Positions 15,799-24,698 of a stretch of 64,000 bases of DNA are shown here, in pieces; positions within the stretch are counted from its first letter, which is position 1, and each line of letters starts with the position of its first letter. The translations under genes and the position numbers were made by a program. The notes below the pieces were generated by a model. That model worked only from the letters and a program-made list of their open reading frames with translations, had not been told where the DNA came from and searched no databases. Source of the stretch: Phocaeicola plebeius. Lineage in GTDB: Bacteria; Bacteroidota; Bacteroidia; Bacteroidales; Bacteroidaceae. The stretch spans positions 1-64,000 of the forward strand of contig SFDG01000001.1 of the NCBI GenBank assembly GCA_004558305.1, read 5' to 3'.

Positions 15799-16842
15799 TT
15801 ATTGTTCGGTGTATTTCCGCAAGGCATCGAGCAGGGCGTCATTTTCCGGCCGGGTACCGACGGTGATGCGCAGGCAGTCCTTGCAGAGGGTGACATTGGT
15901 GCGGTTTCGTACGATGATGCCGGCATCGACCAGGTAATGGTAGATGCGGTGAGCATGGGTGACCCGCGCGAGGAAGAAGTTGGCATCGGTCGGGAAGATG
16001 TGCCGGCAGACAGGCAGTGCAGCAAACTCCTGTACGATACGCTCGCGCTCTTCGAGCAAAGAAGCCACCCATCGTTTCACCTCGTAGTCTTTCTGCATCT
16101 GCTCGATGGCGGCTTCCTGGGTGAGGCGGTTGACATTGTACGGGTATTTCACCTTGTTCAGGATGCCGATGATTTCCGGTGCGGCAAACGCCATTCCCAG
16201 CCGGATGGCGGCACATCCCCAGGCCTTGCTGAACGTGTTGAGCACGATGAGGTTGGGATGTGCATCCAGTTCCAGCCGGAACGGTGGCTGGGTGGAGAAG
16301 TCGGAATAGGCTTCATCAACGACCACCAGTCCCGGAAACTCCCGCAGGAGGCGCAAGACAGCCTGCCGGTCCATATTGTTGCCAGTGGGATTGTTAGGAC
16401 TGCAAATCCAAAGGACCTTGGTACGGTCGTCACAGGCGGCCAACAGGCGGTCGGCATTAAGCTGGAACCGCTCGTCGAGCTGTACAGGGCGGTACTCCAC
16501 ATCATTGATGTCGGCGCACACCTTGTACATGCCATACGTGGGCTCGATGGCCACTACATTGTCCTGTCCCGGACAGGTGAAGCATCGATAGACCAAGTCG
16601 ATGGCCTCGTCGCTGCCATTGCCGAGGAACAACTGTTCGGTGCGTACCCCCTTGGCCGGCGCAATCAGGGCCTTCAGCTCCCGCTGTAGCGGGTCGGGAT
16701 AGCGGTTGTTGGGAGTATTGTACGGATTCTCGTTCGCATCAAGGAAGACGGAAGCTTCCTTGCCATTGTATTCGTCGCGGGCCGAAGAGTATGGTTTCAG
16801 GGCCCAGATATTCGGTCTTGTCAGTTCTTTCAATGATTTCAT
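15799..16842 (-). CDS. hisC: Histidinol-phosphate aminotransferase HisC
   Basis: A 347-residue fold-type I PLP enzyme that converts imidazole-acetol phosphate to histidinol phosphate. Seen are [19 protein letters not shown] near the start, [20 protein letters not shown] and the PLP-lysine motif [15 protein letters not shown]. The start is ATG at 16842 ([13 protein letters not shown]), which overlaps the hisD stop codon as ATGA. The longer in-frame start lies within hisD and is unlikely. Confidence 0.96.
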   Translation of the reverse strand: MKSLKELTRPNIWALKPYSSARDEYNGKEASVFLDANENPYNTPNNRYPDPLQRELKALIAPAKGVRTEQLFLGNGSDEAIDLVYRCFTCPGQDNVVAIEPTYGMYKVCADINDVEYRPVQLDERFQLNADRLLAACDDRTKVLWICSPNNPTGNNMDRQAVLRLLREFPGLVVVDEAYSDFSTQPPFRLELDAHPNLIVLNTFSKAWGCAAIRLGMAFAAPEIIGILNKVKYPYNVNRLTQEAAIEQMQKDYEVKRWVASLLEERERIVQEFAALPVCRHIFPTDANFFLARVTHAHRIYHYLVDAGIIVRNRTNVTLCKDCLRITVGTRPENDALLDALRKYTEQ

Positions 16843-18119
16843 AGGTCTGCTAATCTTACCGTTACTGCATTTTTGTGTGCGTCCAGGCATTCGTTGGCGG
16901 CCATTTCCTGGATGGTGGGGCCCAGCGAACGGATGCCTTCGCGGGTAATTTCCTGAAAGGTGATCTTGCGGATGAAGCTGTCGAGCGACACGCCGCTGTA
17001 GGCTTTCGCATATCCGTTGGTGGGCAGGGTGTGGTTGGTACCCGACGCATAGTCGCCGGCGCTTTCGGGCGAGTAGTGGCCCAGGAAGACAGATCCGGCA
17101 TTGACCACTCGTCCGGCAATGTCGAGGTAGTCGGCGGTCTCGATGATGAGGTGCTCGGGGGCGTATTCGTTGGTCATTTCGAGGGCCGTTTCCATATCTT
17201 TCACGAGGATGAGCTTGCTGTTCTCCAATGAGCGTTCTGCCAATTCGCGGCGGGGAAGCCGTTCGAGCTGCCGCTGTACCTCCTCGGCGGTCTGTTGCAA
17301 CAGGGTGGCGGAGGTCGTAATCAGGATGGCCTGGCTGTCCACGCCATGTTCGGCCTGCGACAAGAGGTCGGCGGCCACAAAGGCGGGGCGGGCTGTTTCA
17401 TCAGCCAATACACAGACCTCGGAGGGCCCTGCCGGCATGTCGATGGCCACATCGCGCAGCGACACTTGTTGCTTGGCGGCCGTGACATACTGGTTGCCCG
17501 GTCCGAAAATCTTGTAGACCTTGGGGACAGATTCCGTGCCGTAGGCCATGGCTCCGATGGCCTGCACGCCTCCGGCTTTGAAGACGGCATCCACACCGGC
17601 GGTGCGGGCGGCGAAAAGGATGGCAGGGTGTATCTTCCCTTCGCGGTTGGGCGGACTGCAGAGGATGACTTCCCGGCAGCCGGCAATGCGAGCCGGAGTG
17701 GCCAGCATCAGGACGGTGGAGAACAGGGGGGCCGTTCCGCCGGGGATGTAAAGGCCCACCTTCTGGATGGCTACAGCCTTTTGCCAGCAGCAAACGCCGG
17801 GGGTAGTGACTATTTTCTTCCCTTCAAACTGCTGGGCAGCATGGAAGGTGCGGATGTTCTGGTAGGCGGTCCGGATGGCTTCTTTCAGGGCGGGACTGAT
17901 ACGTTGCTCGGCTTCCTCGAATTCTTCTTCCGTGACACGCAGGGCACTGAGTTGTACTTTATCGAATTTCTCTTCCAGCTCCAGTACGGCCTTGTCGCCT
18001 TCCGTCCGTACTTGTTCGAGGACGGTACGGGCCGTTTCACGCAGGGCCTCCGTATCGAGGGTGTTCCGTCGGATGAGCCGGCCCCATTCTTCCCGTTCGG
18101 GATAACAGATTGTTTTCAT
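16839..18119 (-). CDS. hisD: Histidinol dehydrogenase HisD
   Basis: A 426-residue zinc- and NAD-dependent enzyme that catalyses the last two oxidations to histidine. Family motifs include [20 protein letters not shown], the [12 protein letters not shown] segment, [22 protein letters not shown] and GTNHTLPT. The ATG at 18119 ([12 protein letters not shown]) gives the standard length; the longer in-frame start overlaps hisG. It lies 17 bases after hisG. Confidence 0.97.
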   Translation of the reverse strand: MKTICYPEREEWGRLIRRNTLDTEALRETARTVLEQVRTEGDKAVLELEEKFDKVQLSALRVTEEEFEEAEQRISPALKEAIRTAYQNIRTFHAAQQFEGKKIVTTPGVCCWQKAVAIQKVGLYIPGGTAPLFSTVLMLATPARIAGCREVILCSPPNREGKIHPAILFAARTAGVDAVFKAGGVQAIGAMAYGTESVPKVYKIFGPGNQYVTAAKQQVSLRDVAIDMPAGPSEVCVLADETARPAFVAADLLSQAEHGVDSQAILITTSATLLQQTAEEVQRQLERLPRRELAERSLENSKLILVKDMETALEMTNEYAPEHLIIETADYLDIAGRVVNAGSVFLGHYSPESAGDYASGTNHTLPTNGYAKAYSGVSLDSFIRKITFQEITREGIRSLGPTIQEMAANECLDAHKNAVTVRLADL

Positions 18120-18136
18120 GATGCGTTCGGTACAGG

Positions 18137-18988
18137 TTACAGAATCATTTTTTCGATGGGAATCACCAGAATGCCTTGCGCACCCAGTGCTTTCAGTTTG
18201 CCGATGATTTCCCAAAAACATTGTTGGTCGAGGACGGTGTGCACACTGCTCCAGCCTTCCGTGGCCAACGGCATGATGGTGGGACTTTTTACACCCGGCA
18301 GGACGGAGATGATTTCATCCAGACGGTCGGTAGGTGCATTCATCAGCACATATTTCTTGTCCTCGGCTGCTTTGACCGCTTCGATGCGGAACAGCAGCTC
18401 TTCCAGAATGGCCTTTTTCTCGTCACTCATGTCCTTGTTCCCGATAAGGAGGGCTTCGCTTTTCATGACCACTTCTACTTCCTTCAGGTTGTTGCTGATA
18501 AGGGTGGAGCCGGAGCTGACAATGTCGAAGATGGCATCTGCCAGACCGATTCCCGGTGCGATTTCCACCGAACCGGTAATGACATGGATGTCAGCACGGA
18601 TTCCCTGCCGGTCGAGGTATTCCTGGAGAATGGACGGGTAGGAGGTGGCAATTTTCTTGCCGTTGAACCACTGCGGGCCGTCGTAGGATTCTTCCTTATG
18701 GATGGCGAGCGAGAGTCGGCATTTGCTGAATCCCAGGCGATAGATGATGGCGGCATCCTCGTGCCGTTCCACAAATTCATTTTCGCCCACGATGCCCAGG
18801 TCGGCCACTCCGCTGGCCACGCATTGCGGAATATCATCGTCGCGCAGGAACAGCACCTCCACGGGGAAGTTGCCGGCCTGGGTGAGCAGGGTGCGTTTAG
18901 AAGTAGAAAGTTTGATGTCGGCTTCGCCGAGCAACGCCATTGTATCTTCGAAGAGGCGTCCTTTCGATTGTACTGCAATTCTAAGCAT
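18137..18988 (-). CDS. hisG: ATP phosphoribosyltransferase HisG, long form
   Basis: HisG catalyses the first committed step of histidine synthesis. The 283-residue product has the catalytic part (MLRIAVQSKGRLFEDT, ASGVADLGIVGENEF) and the C-terminal regulatory domain (about 205-283, with LPGVKSPTIMPLA), so it is the long, histidine-feedback-sensitive form that does not need HisZ. It is the first structural gene of hisGDCB and is preceded by an attenuator (19028-19062) and leader peptide. Confidence 0.97.
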   Translation of the reverse strand: MLRIAVQSKGRLFEDTMALLGEADIKLSTSKRTLLTQAGNFPVEVLFLRDDDIPQCVASGVADLGIVGENEFVERHEDAAIIYRLGFSKCRLSLAIHKEESYDGPQWFNGKKIATSYPSILQEYLDRQGIRADIHVITGSVEIAPGIGLADAIFDIVSSGSTLISNNLKEVEVVMKSEALLIGNKDMSDEKKAILEELLFRIEAVKAAEDKKYVLMNAPTDRLDEIISVLPGVKSPTIMPLATEGWSSVHTVLDQQCFWEIIGKLKALGAQGILVIPIEKMIL

Positions 18989-19027
18989 ATTGTTGGTCTT
19001 TTAAGTTGTTTCCATGATGGTTTACGA

Positions 19028-19062
19028 AAAAAGGCTTACCGCATGAACGGCAAGCCTTTTTC
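19028..19062 (-). terminator. his operon attenuator hairpin
   Basis: On the minus strand, arms AAAGGCTTGCCG and CGGTAAGCCTTT pair around a 6-base loop (with one G-U pair) and are followed by a T-run. The hairpin lies between the His-rich leader peptide and hisG, 40 bases before the hisG start, as expected of a transcription attenuator. Confidence 0.8.
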
Positions 19063-19091
19063 TTTGTATCGTGACCACACAACGCGTCAGC

Positions 19092-19148
19092 CTACCCTTC
19101 ATTTGTGTTAGGAGCATGATGACGATGATGTGCGGAACGTAAAATCAT
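19092..19148 (-). CDS. hisL: his operon leader peptide (His-rich)
   Basis: An 18-codon frame, MILRSAHHRHHAPNTNEG, ends with TAG at 19092-19094. Four of five consecutive codons are CAT (HHRHH), the sign of a histidine-sensing leader peptide. It starts about 20 bases after the expected transcription start of the his promoter (19176-19207), and a terminator hairpin follows before hisG. Ribosome stalling at the His codons would let transcription pass into hisGDCB when histidyl-tRNA is scarce. Confidence 0.8.
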   Translation of the reverse strand: MILRSAHHRHHAPNTNEG

Positions 19149-19175
19149 ATTATTCATTCTTTTCTTGTTTCGCCT

Positions 19176-19207
19176 GCAAATGTAAAGCGAATCTTTGATG
19201 TATGCAA
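19176..19207 (-). promoter_or_regulatory. his operon promoter
   Basis: On the minus strand TTG (19205-19207), a 20-base spacer and TACATTTGC (19176-19184) give a near-ideal Bacteroidetes promoter, about 28 bases upstream of the leader peptide start. Confidence 0.75.
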
Positions 19208-19233
19208 GAATTTTGCCTGTTTTTTTAAGTTTT

Positions 19234-19273
19234 CATTCTACATTCCTCATTCTACATTCTTCATTCCTCATTT
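19234..19273. repeat. Short tandem repeat, 14-bp unit
   Basis: CATTCTACATTCCT-like units (two full, one partial and diverged) run through 19234-19273 and supply the last codons and TGA stop (19261-19263) of the Dabb gene on the minus strand. Confidence 0.6.
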
Positions 19274-19569
19274 ATCAAATAATCCGTGCAGGCCCGGGCT
19301 TCCTTCGCTTCCTTGAGGATGGCAGCCGCTGCCAGATGGTCGGGATGAGCCGCATACGCTTGCACATCGTCGAGAGAATCGAACGTGCTGTCGAGACAAA
19401 TGTCCCACTGTTCGGACGGGTTCATGTTCAGTCCCACGAAAATGTGGCGGATGAACCGGATGGATTGGGGCAATGCCTCGATGGCAGTCTTGAAACGGTG
19501 CATGATATCCTGTTTTTCTGCGGAAGACAGGTTTTCTTTCAGTTTGAATAAAACAATGTGCTTGACCAT
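19261..19569 (-). CDS. Dabb (stress-responsive alpha/beta-barrel) domain protein
   Basis: A 102-residue protein covering a single Dabb domain: MVKHIVLFKLKE at the start, GLNMNP near residue 50 and FDSLDDVQAYAAHPDH near 65-80. Such proteins form small dimeric barrels; a specific activity cannot be assigned. ATG at 19569 fits the family start and a divergent promoter (minus-strand TATATTTG at 19608-19615), whereas the longer in-frame extension runs through the divergent mltF gene. Confidence 0.85.
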   Translation of the reverse strand: MVKHIVLFKLKENLSSAEKQDIMHRFKTAIEALPQSIRFIRHIFVGLNMNPSEQWDICLDSTFDSLDDVQAYAAHPDHLAAAAILKEAKEARACTDYLINEE

Positions 19570-19571
19570 AG

Positions 19572-19601
19572 TTGTTGTTTTTATGAATTGTTGTATTTTT
19601 G
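19572..19601 (+). promoter_or_regulatory. Promoter of the mltF-like gene, overlapping the divergent Dabb promoter region
   Basis: TTG at 19572-19574 and TATTTTTG at 19594-19601 are separated by 19 bases on the plus strand. The minus-strand -7 of the Dabb gene (19608-19615) lies just beside it in the same 70-base spacer, so the two promoters may interfere. Confidence 0.5.
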
Positions 19602-19639
19602 TTGGGACAAATATACATTTATTATTTGAAACCACAACC

Positions 19640-21040
19640 ATGAATAGGAGAGGAAATACAAAAAGAGTCGGCTGCGGCTGGTGGTTCGGCTGGATGCTGT
19701 TCCTGTTGGCCGCCTGTGGAGGAACCCGCAATGAAACGATGGGAGAGGCGCTGATTGACCTGCCTGAGTTGCGCGAACGCGGTGAGCTGATTGTCCTCAC
19801 TGCCAACAGTTCTACATCATATTTTGATTATCGGGGCGAACCGATGGGTTTTCAGTACGAGCTGGCCAGCCAGTTTGCCCGTTTTTTGGGACTGAAGTTG
19901 CAGCTGAAAGTCGTCAACAATCCCCAGGAGATGGTCGATTGCCTGCTTCGCGGAGAGGGCGACCTGATTGCCTACAACCTGCCCGTGAGGAACCATTGGA
20001 AGGACAGCCTGATTTATTGCGGGGAGGAACACATCACCCACCAGGTGCTGGTGCAGCGCAGCGGCAAGGACCGGGTGAAGGATGTGACCGAACTGGTAGG
20101 CAAGGAAGTCCATGTGGTTCCCGGAAAGTATCTGGAGCGGCTGAAGAACCTCAACGACGAACTGGGGGGCGGCATCCAGATTTGTGTCGAATCGGAAGAC
20201 AGCGTTTCGGCGGAAGACCAGATGACACGGGTGGCCACCGGAGCGATTGACTATACCATTGCCAGCAACGACCTGGCCCGCATCAACCGTACCTACTATC
20301 CGCAATTAGACATCCAGCTGGTCGTCAGTTTTGACCAGCGTGCTTCGTGGGCCGTACGCAAGACCTCACCTTTGTTGGCGGAGGCAGCGGACAAATGGCA
20401 CCGGGAGAACATCAACTCGCCGGAATTCCAGGCCAGTGCCAAACGATATTTCGAGCTCAACAAGCATACGACGCATGGCCCTATCCTTTCGCTCAAAGAC
20501 GGAAAGATTTCCCACTTTGATGCCTTGTTCCGCCAGTATGCCAAAGAAATCGGTTGGGACTGGCGGCTGTTGGCTTCGCTGGCCTATACCGAATCGAATT
20601 TCGACCCTACTGTCGTTTCCTGGGCCGGGGCGAGGGGACTGATGCAACTCATGCCTGCCACATCGAGGGCGATGGGGATGCCTCCGGGCAAGGAGCAGGA
20701 TCCTGAAGAGAGTATCAAGGCAGCGGTGAAATACATCGACCGCTTGCAGCAGATTTTTTCGAAGGTGCCCGACGACGAAGAACGGGCGAAGTTTGTGCTG
20801 GCCGCCTACAATGCCGGCGTAGGACACGTGACGGATGCCATGGCACTCGCCGAGAAATACGGGCGCAACCGGTATGTATGGGAACACCACGTGGCCCATT
20901 ATATCCTGCTGAAGAGTCATGAAGAATACTATACGGACCCGGTCTGCCGGAGCGGCTATTTCCGAGGTACGGAAACCTACAATTTCGTGGCGGAGGTCAT
21001 CCGGCGGGCAGCACTCTACCGTGAGAAAATCCGTCACTGA
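19640..21040 (+). CDS. mltF: MltF-like membrane-bound lytic murein transglycosylase (lipoprotein)
   Basis: The 466-residue product has a lipoprotein signal (LFLLAACGG, Cys26), then a solute-binding-protein-3-like domain (about 40-280: RGELIVLTANSSTSYFDYRGEPMGFQYEL), then an SLT transglycosylase domain (about 300-460) with catalytic Glu318 in AYTESNFDP, ARGLMQLMPAT and VLAAYNAGVGHV. This is the MltF architecture: it cleaves peptidoglycan glycan strands at the cell envelope, and the N-terminal domain probably regulates it. ATG at 19640 was chosen for the signal peptide. Confidence 0.93.
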   Translation: MNRRGNTKRVGCGWWFGWMLFLLAACGGTRNETMGEALIDLPELRERGELIVLTANSSTSYFDYRGEPMGFQYELASQFARFLGLKLQLKVVNNPQEMVDCLLRGEGDLIAYNLPVRNHWKDSLIYCGEEHITHQVLVQRSGKDRVKDVTELVGKEVHVVPGKYLERLKNLNDELGGGIQICVESEDSVSAEDQMTRVATGAIDYTIASNDLARINRTYYPQLDIQLVVSFDQRASWAVRKTSPLLAEAADKWHRENINSPEFQASAKRYFELNKHTTHGPILSLKDGKISHFDALFRQYAKEIGWDWRLLASLAYTESNFDPTVVSWAGARGLMQLMPATSRAMGMPPGKEQDPEESIKAAVKYIDRLQQIFSKVPDDEERAKFVLAAYNAGVGHVTDAMALAEKYGRNRYVWEHHVAHYILLKSHEEYYTDPVCRSGYFRGTETYNFVAEVIRRAALYREKIRH

Positions 21041-21063
21041 CACTATGCCCGCAATGCAATAAA

Positions 21064-21159
21064 AAAGAGGGTGTGTCAAAATTCAATGTCGCCTATCTGA
21101 TTGTCACTCTGAATGACAAGCAAAATGACAGACGCTTTCTATTTTGATACACCCTCTTT
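21064..21159. repeat. Inverted-repeat element / likely terminator between convergent genes
   Basis: Arms of 19 bases (21064-21082, AAAGAGGGTGTGTCAAAAT, and 21141-21159) differ by one base and enclose about 58 bases. The right half (about 21115-21155) matches the inverse of 56244-56290 and resembles 6507-6552. The element lies between mltF (plus) and the OmpH-like gene (minus). Confidence 0.65.
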
Positions 21160-21187
21160 GGGGATTCTGTTTATGCTGGTTCCGTTT

Positions 21188-21793
21188 TTATTTCTTTGCG
21201 CTGGGAGTATAGCGTGCGTTCAAGCCTTCCACGATTTCGTCGGTGATGTTGAATGCCTTGTCGGCATACAGCAGGTTGTCGAAACCCGTATTGCTGATGA
21301 TGAGGCTGTAACCCTTGTCCTGGTTGTAAATCTTCAGGAACGAGTTGATGGAGTCGCGCAGCTGAAGGCTGTTCTTCTGGTTTTCTGCCTGCAGTTCGCC
21401 GGTCAGTTTTTCCTGCAGCTGCTGCAAGTCGCGCTGTTTCTGGCTGATGCGAAGATTCTCCTGTTCGGCACGTTCGCGGCTGGCAAATCCATTGTTTTCC
21501 AGCTTGCGCTGGAACTCACGCATTTCCTTGTCCAGTTCCTTGGCCCGTTCATTCAGGGTCGTGCGAATGTTCTCCTCTTTCTGAATCATCAGTTCGTTCA
21601 GGTCATTCCAGAAACGGTACTTGGTGAGCAACGAGTCGATTTCCACATAAGCAATCTTCATATTGGCCACTCCGCCCACTGCAACCGGACTGGATGCCGC
21701 TGCATTGTCGGACTTGTTGTTGGCACATTGGGTAAACATCAGCACCATTGTCAGTGCCAGAAATCCGTTAAGGATGTACTTCATACGTTTCAT
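21188..21793 (-). CDS. OmpH/Skp-family periplasmic chaperone-like lipoprotein
   Basis: A 201-residue protein with a lipoprotein signal (LMFTQCANN, Cys23), the OmpH/Skp opening (MKIAYVEIDSLLTKYRFWND), and a long charged coiled coil about residues 70-150 rich in E, K, R and Q. A C-terminal cap (KGYSLIISNTGFDNLLYADKAFNIT) closes the tentacle fold. Skp-type proteins hold outer-membrane proteins during periplasmic transit; lipid-anchored versions are common in Bacteroidetes. It lies 26 bases downstream of a small membrane protein gene in the same direction. Confidence 0.9.
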   Translation of the reverse strand: MKRMKYILNGFLALTMVLMFTQCANNKSDNAAASSPVAVGGVANMKIAYVEIDSLLTKYRFWNDLNELMIQKEENIRTTLNERAKELDKEMREFQRKLENNGFASRERAEQENLRISQKQRDLQQLQEKLTGELQAENQKNSLQLRDSINSFLKIYNQDKGYSLIISNTGFDNLLYADKAFNITDEIVEGLNARYTPSAKK

Positions 21794-21819
21794 AATGTTG
21801 TTTTGAGTATCTACTTGTT

Positions 21820-22056
21820 TTAGTTAATTTTCTGTTCCATCCCATTGCCCGACCGTTCGGCCACCGCATGAGGATTGCAGAGTCGGGCTGCCCTGTCCTG
21901 CGACTGTACGCAGCCAATTCCTCTTTCACGCATAGCCTTGCTTCCGCTCACATGGGTATTCGGGAAGCGTCCGCCTTTCTGAAAAAGCATCTTTACACAT
22001 AATAGTGCCACACAAATAGCAACTATTAACATTGTTAGAAGGATTGTCTTGAGCAT
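21820..22056 (-). CDS. Small single-pass membrane protein, conserved in Bacteroidales
   Basis: A 78-residue protein: MLKTILLTMLIVAICVALL forms one transmembrane helix, followed by KMLFQKGGRFPNTHVSGSK and a Cys-containing tail (GIGCVQSQDRAARLC). The motif FPNTHVSGSKAMR is familiar from small Bacteroides proteins of unknown function. A -7 element (TATATTTGC, 22075-22083) precedes it closely, and it likely leads the transcript for the OmpH-like gene. A longer in-frame start would run into that promoter and was not used. Confidence 0.75.
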   Translation of the reverse strand: MLKTILLTMLIVAICVALLCVKMLFQKGGRFPNTHVSGSKAMRERGIGCVQSQDRAARLCNPHAVAERSGNGMEQKIN

Positions 22057-22074
22057 TTCTATTAATTTTGTGGT

Positions 22075-22083
22075 GCAAATATA
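22075..22083 (-). promoter_or_regulatory. -7 element for the small membrane protein / OmpH-like operon
   Basis: Minus-strand TATATTTGC, 18 bases before the ATG at 22056, matches TAnnTTTG. No TTG lies at the usual distance. Confidence 0.45.
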
Positions 22084-22158
22084 GAGTTTTGTCTCCAAAT
22101 TCTCCCATTTCTGCCGTAAAAATGTGGCAGAACACAAGGAAAACGATGGGATTTAACG

Positions 22159-22167
22159 TATTTTTGC
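22159..22167 (+). promoter_or_regulatory. -7 element of pepD
   Basis: TATTTTTGC on the plus strand, 39 bases before the ATG at 22207, matches the TAnnTTTG consensus; no -33 TTG is evident. Confidence 0.5.
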
Positions 22168-22206
22168 AGCCAAGAAATAGAATCGTTCATTTTAACTCAT
22201 CAGATT

Positions 22207-23664
22207 ATGGAAAAAAAAGACCTGAAACCTGCATCGGTTTTTCATTATTTTGAAGAAGTGTGCAATGTCCCCCGTCCTTCTAAAAAAGAAGGGAAGATAC
22301 GGGCTTATCTCATCAATTTCGCCCGTGAGCATGGATTGGAATACAAGTCGGACGAGGCCGGCAATGTACTGATCCGGAAAGAGGCCACTCCGGGCATGGA
22401 AGGTTGCAAGACCGTGATATTGCAGTCGCACATGGACATGGTGTGCGAGAAGAACAAGGATACTCAGCACAATTTTGATACGGATCCCATCGAAACGTAT
22501 ATCGACGGCGAATGGCTGAAGGCCAAAGGGACCACCTTAGGGGCCGACAACGGCATCGGTGTGGCCACCGAACTAGCCGTATTGGCGGCTGATGATATCC
22601 AGCACGGACCTTTGGAGTGCTTGTTCACCGTCGACGAGGAAACCGGACTGACCGGTGCCTTTGCCATGAAGGAAGGCTTCATGGGGGGCGATATACTCCT
22701 CAACCTTGATTCGGAAGACGAAGGGGAACTGTTCATCGGATGTGCTGGCGGTGCCCGTACGGTGGCCGAATTCCCGTTCCCTACCGTACCGGCTCCGGCA
22801 GGCAGCTTCTTCTTCCGGTTGACCGTCAGGGGACTGACCGGCGGACATTCGGGTGATGACATCAACAAGGGACGGGCCAATGCCAACAAACTGCTCAACC
22901 GCTTCCTCACCCAGCTGATGGACCGCTATGACCTCCGTCTGGCGGAGATTGACGGGGGCAACCTGCACAATGCGATTCCTCGTGAAGCGTATGCTGTCTG
23001 TGCCGTACCGATGAAGGACAAGGAGTCCGTACGGGTTGACCTGAATGTGTTCCTTGCGGAGGTAGAGAACGAGTTTGCCAAGACAGAACCGTCGCTGGCC
23101 ATCGAGCTGGAGTCGGAGAATCCTTGTGAAACGGTCATGGAGCCGGAAGCCATGAAACGCTTCCTGCTGTCCATCTATGCGGTCCACCATGGCGTTTATG
23201 CCATGAGCCAGGACATGGAAGGACTGGTGGAAACTTCTTCGAACCTGGCTTCCATTAAGCACAAGGAGAACCAATTGGTCGTTGTGACCAGTCAGCGCAG
23301 CTCGATTCTGTCGCAGCGCCAGGATATGGCCCGAATGGTCCGTGCCGCCTTCGAACTGGGAGGGGCCAAGACCGACACGGGCGATGGCTATCCGGGCTGG
23401 AAGCCCAATCCGGCTTCGCCCGTTCTGCACATCGCTATCGAAAGCTACCGGCGATTGTTCGGTAAGGACCCGAAGGTGAAGGCTATCCATGCCGGACTGG
23501 AATGCGGGCTTTTCCTGGAAAAATATCCGTCGTTGGACATGGTTTCTTTCGGACCCACTCTGCGCGGTGTCCATTCCCCGGACGAACGGTTGCTGATTCC
23601 TACCGTGGAGAAGTACTGGCGGCATTTGCTGGACATACTGGCGCATATCCCTGTGCAGGCATGA
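22207..23664 (+). CDS. pepD: Aminoacyl-histidine dipeptidase (M20C family, PepD)
   Basis: A 485-residue zinc dipeptidase of the PepD/M20C type. Metal and catalytic motifs are VILQSHMDMVCEK (near 83), TTLGADNGIGVA (near 115), DEETGLTGAF (near 146) and GGHSGDDINKGRANA (near 215). It hydrolyses dipeptides such as Xaa-His in the cytoplasm. It is the first gene of a plus-strand operon; its stop overlaps the ATG of the next gene as ATGA. Confidence 0.95.
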   Translation: MEKKDLKPASVFHYFEEVCNVPRPSKKEGKIRAYLINFAREHGLEYKSDEAGNVLIRKEATPGMEGCKTVILQSHMDMVCEKNKDTQHNFDTDPIETYIDGEWLKAKGTTLGADNGIGVATELAVLAADDIQHGPLECLFTVDEETGLTGAFAMKEGFMGGDILLNLDSEDEGELFIGCAGGARTVAEFPFPTVPAPAGSFFFRLTVRGLTGGHSGDDINKGRANANKLLNRFLTQLMDRYDLRLAEIDGGNLHNAIPREAYAVCAVPMKDKESVRVDLNVFLAEVENEFAKTEPSLAIELESENPCETVMEPEAMKRFLLSIYAVHHGVYAMSQDMEGLVETSSNLASIKHKENQLVVVTSQRSSILSQRQDMARMVRAAFELGGAKTDTGDGYPGWKPNPASPVLHIAIESYRRLFGKDPKVKAIHAGLECGLFLEKYPSLDMVSFGPTLRGVHSPDERLLIPTVEKYWRHLLDILAHIPVQA

Positions 23665-24689
23665 TTCTGTGCAGGCATTGGGCAATAGGCATCTTTCTCT
23701 GGCTGGGCTGTGCGGTGGCCGTTCCGGTCGCCGCACAGCAGGTGTTCCGCGTGATGGAATATAATGTAGAGAACCTGTTCGACTGTACTCATGACTCGTT
23801 GAAGAACGACCGGGAGTTTCTGCCCGACGGCCTGCGCCGATGGACTTACCGCCGCTACACGGAAAAGTTGGGACGGATAGCACAGGTCATCTGGTCGGTG
23901 GCCGACGGAGGGGAGGTGCCGGCCATTGTGGGCCTGTGTGAGGTGGAGAACGGGCGTTGTCTGGAGGATTTGGTGAGCCGTTCGCCTTTACAGGCTGCCG
24001 GCTATCGATATGTCCTGACCGATTCGCCCGACTTGCGGGGTATCGATGTGGCCCTGCTCTACCATCCGCAGCAGTTCCGTTGCCTGTCTGTGCAGTCGGT
24101 CCGGATTCCGCTCACGGGTAAAGGCTGTCGCCCGACGCGCGACTTGCTGCATGTGTGCGGACGGATGATGGCTACGGGCGATACGCTCGATGTGCTGGTC
24201 TGTCATCTGCCCTCCCGGCTGGGAGGCGTTCGTAAGACCCGTCCTTTCCGGCTGCAGGCGGCGCGTCGGCTGCGGCAGGTGGCCGATTCCGTGGCAGCTT
24301 GTCGGATCCAGCCGCGGCTGCTGCTGATGGGCGACTTCAACGACGCTCCTGGGAGTCGGACGCTGGCAGAGGTACTCGATGCTTCTGCCGCGGCGAATGG
24401 GGCGGGTACCCTCATCGACCTGATGGAAGGCCAGCTACCGGGTACCTATTGCTACCGGGGACATTGGGAGATCATTGACCACCTTATTGTTAACGGAACT
24501 TTGCAGGGGGACGCTCCTGGCTGGCGGGTGGTCCCTTCGTCGGTAAGGATTGTCGATGCACCTTTCCTGCTCGAAGAAGATGATACCTATGGGGGTGTGC
24601 GCCCGTTCCGCACATATCGGGGATTCCGGTATGCGGGTGGCTATAGTGATCATTTGCCGATTGTGGCTGAATTTCTAACTTACGAATAA
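23661..24689 (+). CDS. Exported endonuclease/exonuclease/phosphatase family protein
   Basis: A 342-residue protein with a signal peptide (MILCRHWAIGIFLWLGCAVAVPVAAQ) and the EEP fold: RVMEYNVENLFD, IVGLCEVENGRCLEDL, RGIDVALLYHP, LLMGDFNDAPGSRTL and, at the end, YSDHLPIVAEF. These hold the metal- and phosphate-binding residues. The substrate may be a nucleic acid, a phospholipid or another phosphodiester in the periplasm; sequence alone does not say. ATG at 23661 overlaps the pepD stop and begins the signal peptide. Confidence 0.9.
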   Translation: MILCRHWAIGIFLWLGCAVAVPVAAQQVFRVMEYNVENLFDCTHDSLKNDREFLPDGLRRWTYRRYTEKLGRIAQVIWSVADGGEVPAIVGLCEVENGRCLEDLVSRSPLQAAGYRYVLTDSPDLRGIDVALLYHPQQFRCLSVQSVRIPLTGKGCRPTRDLLHVCGRMMATGDTLDVLVCHLPSRLGGVRKTRPFRLQAARRLRQVADSVAACRIQPRLLLMGDFNDAPGSRTLAEVLDASAAANGAGTLIDLMEGQLPGTYCYRGHWEIIDHLIVNGTLQGDAPGWRVVPSSVRIVDAPFLLEEDDTYGGVRPFRTYRGFRYAGGYSDHLPIVAEFLTYE

Positions 24690-24698
24690 AACTGAACA

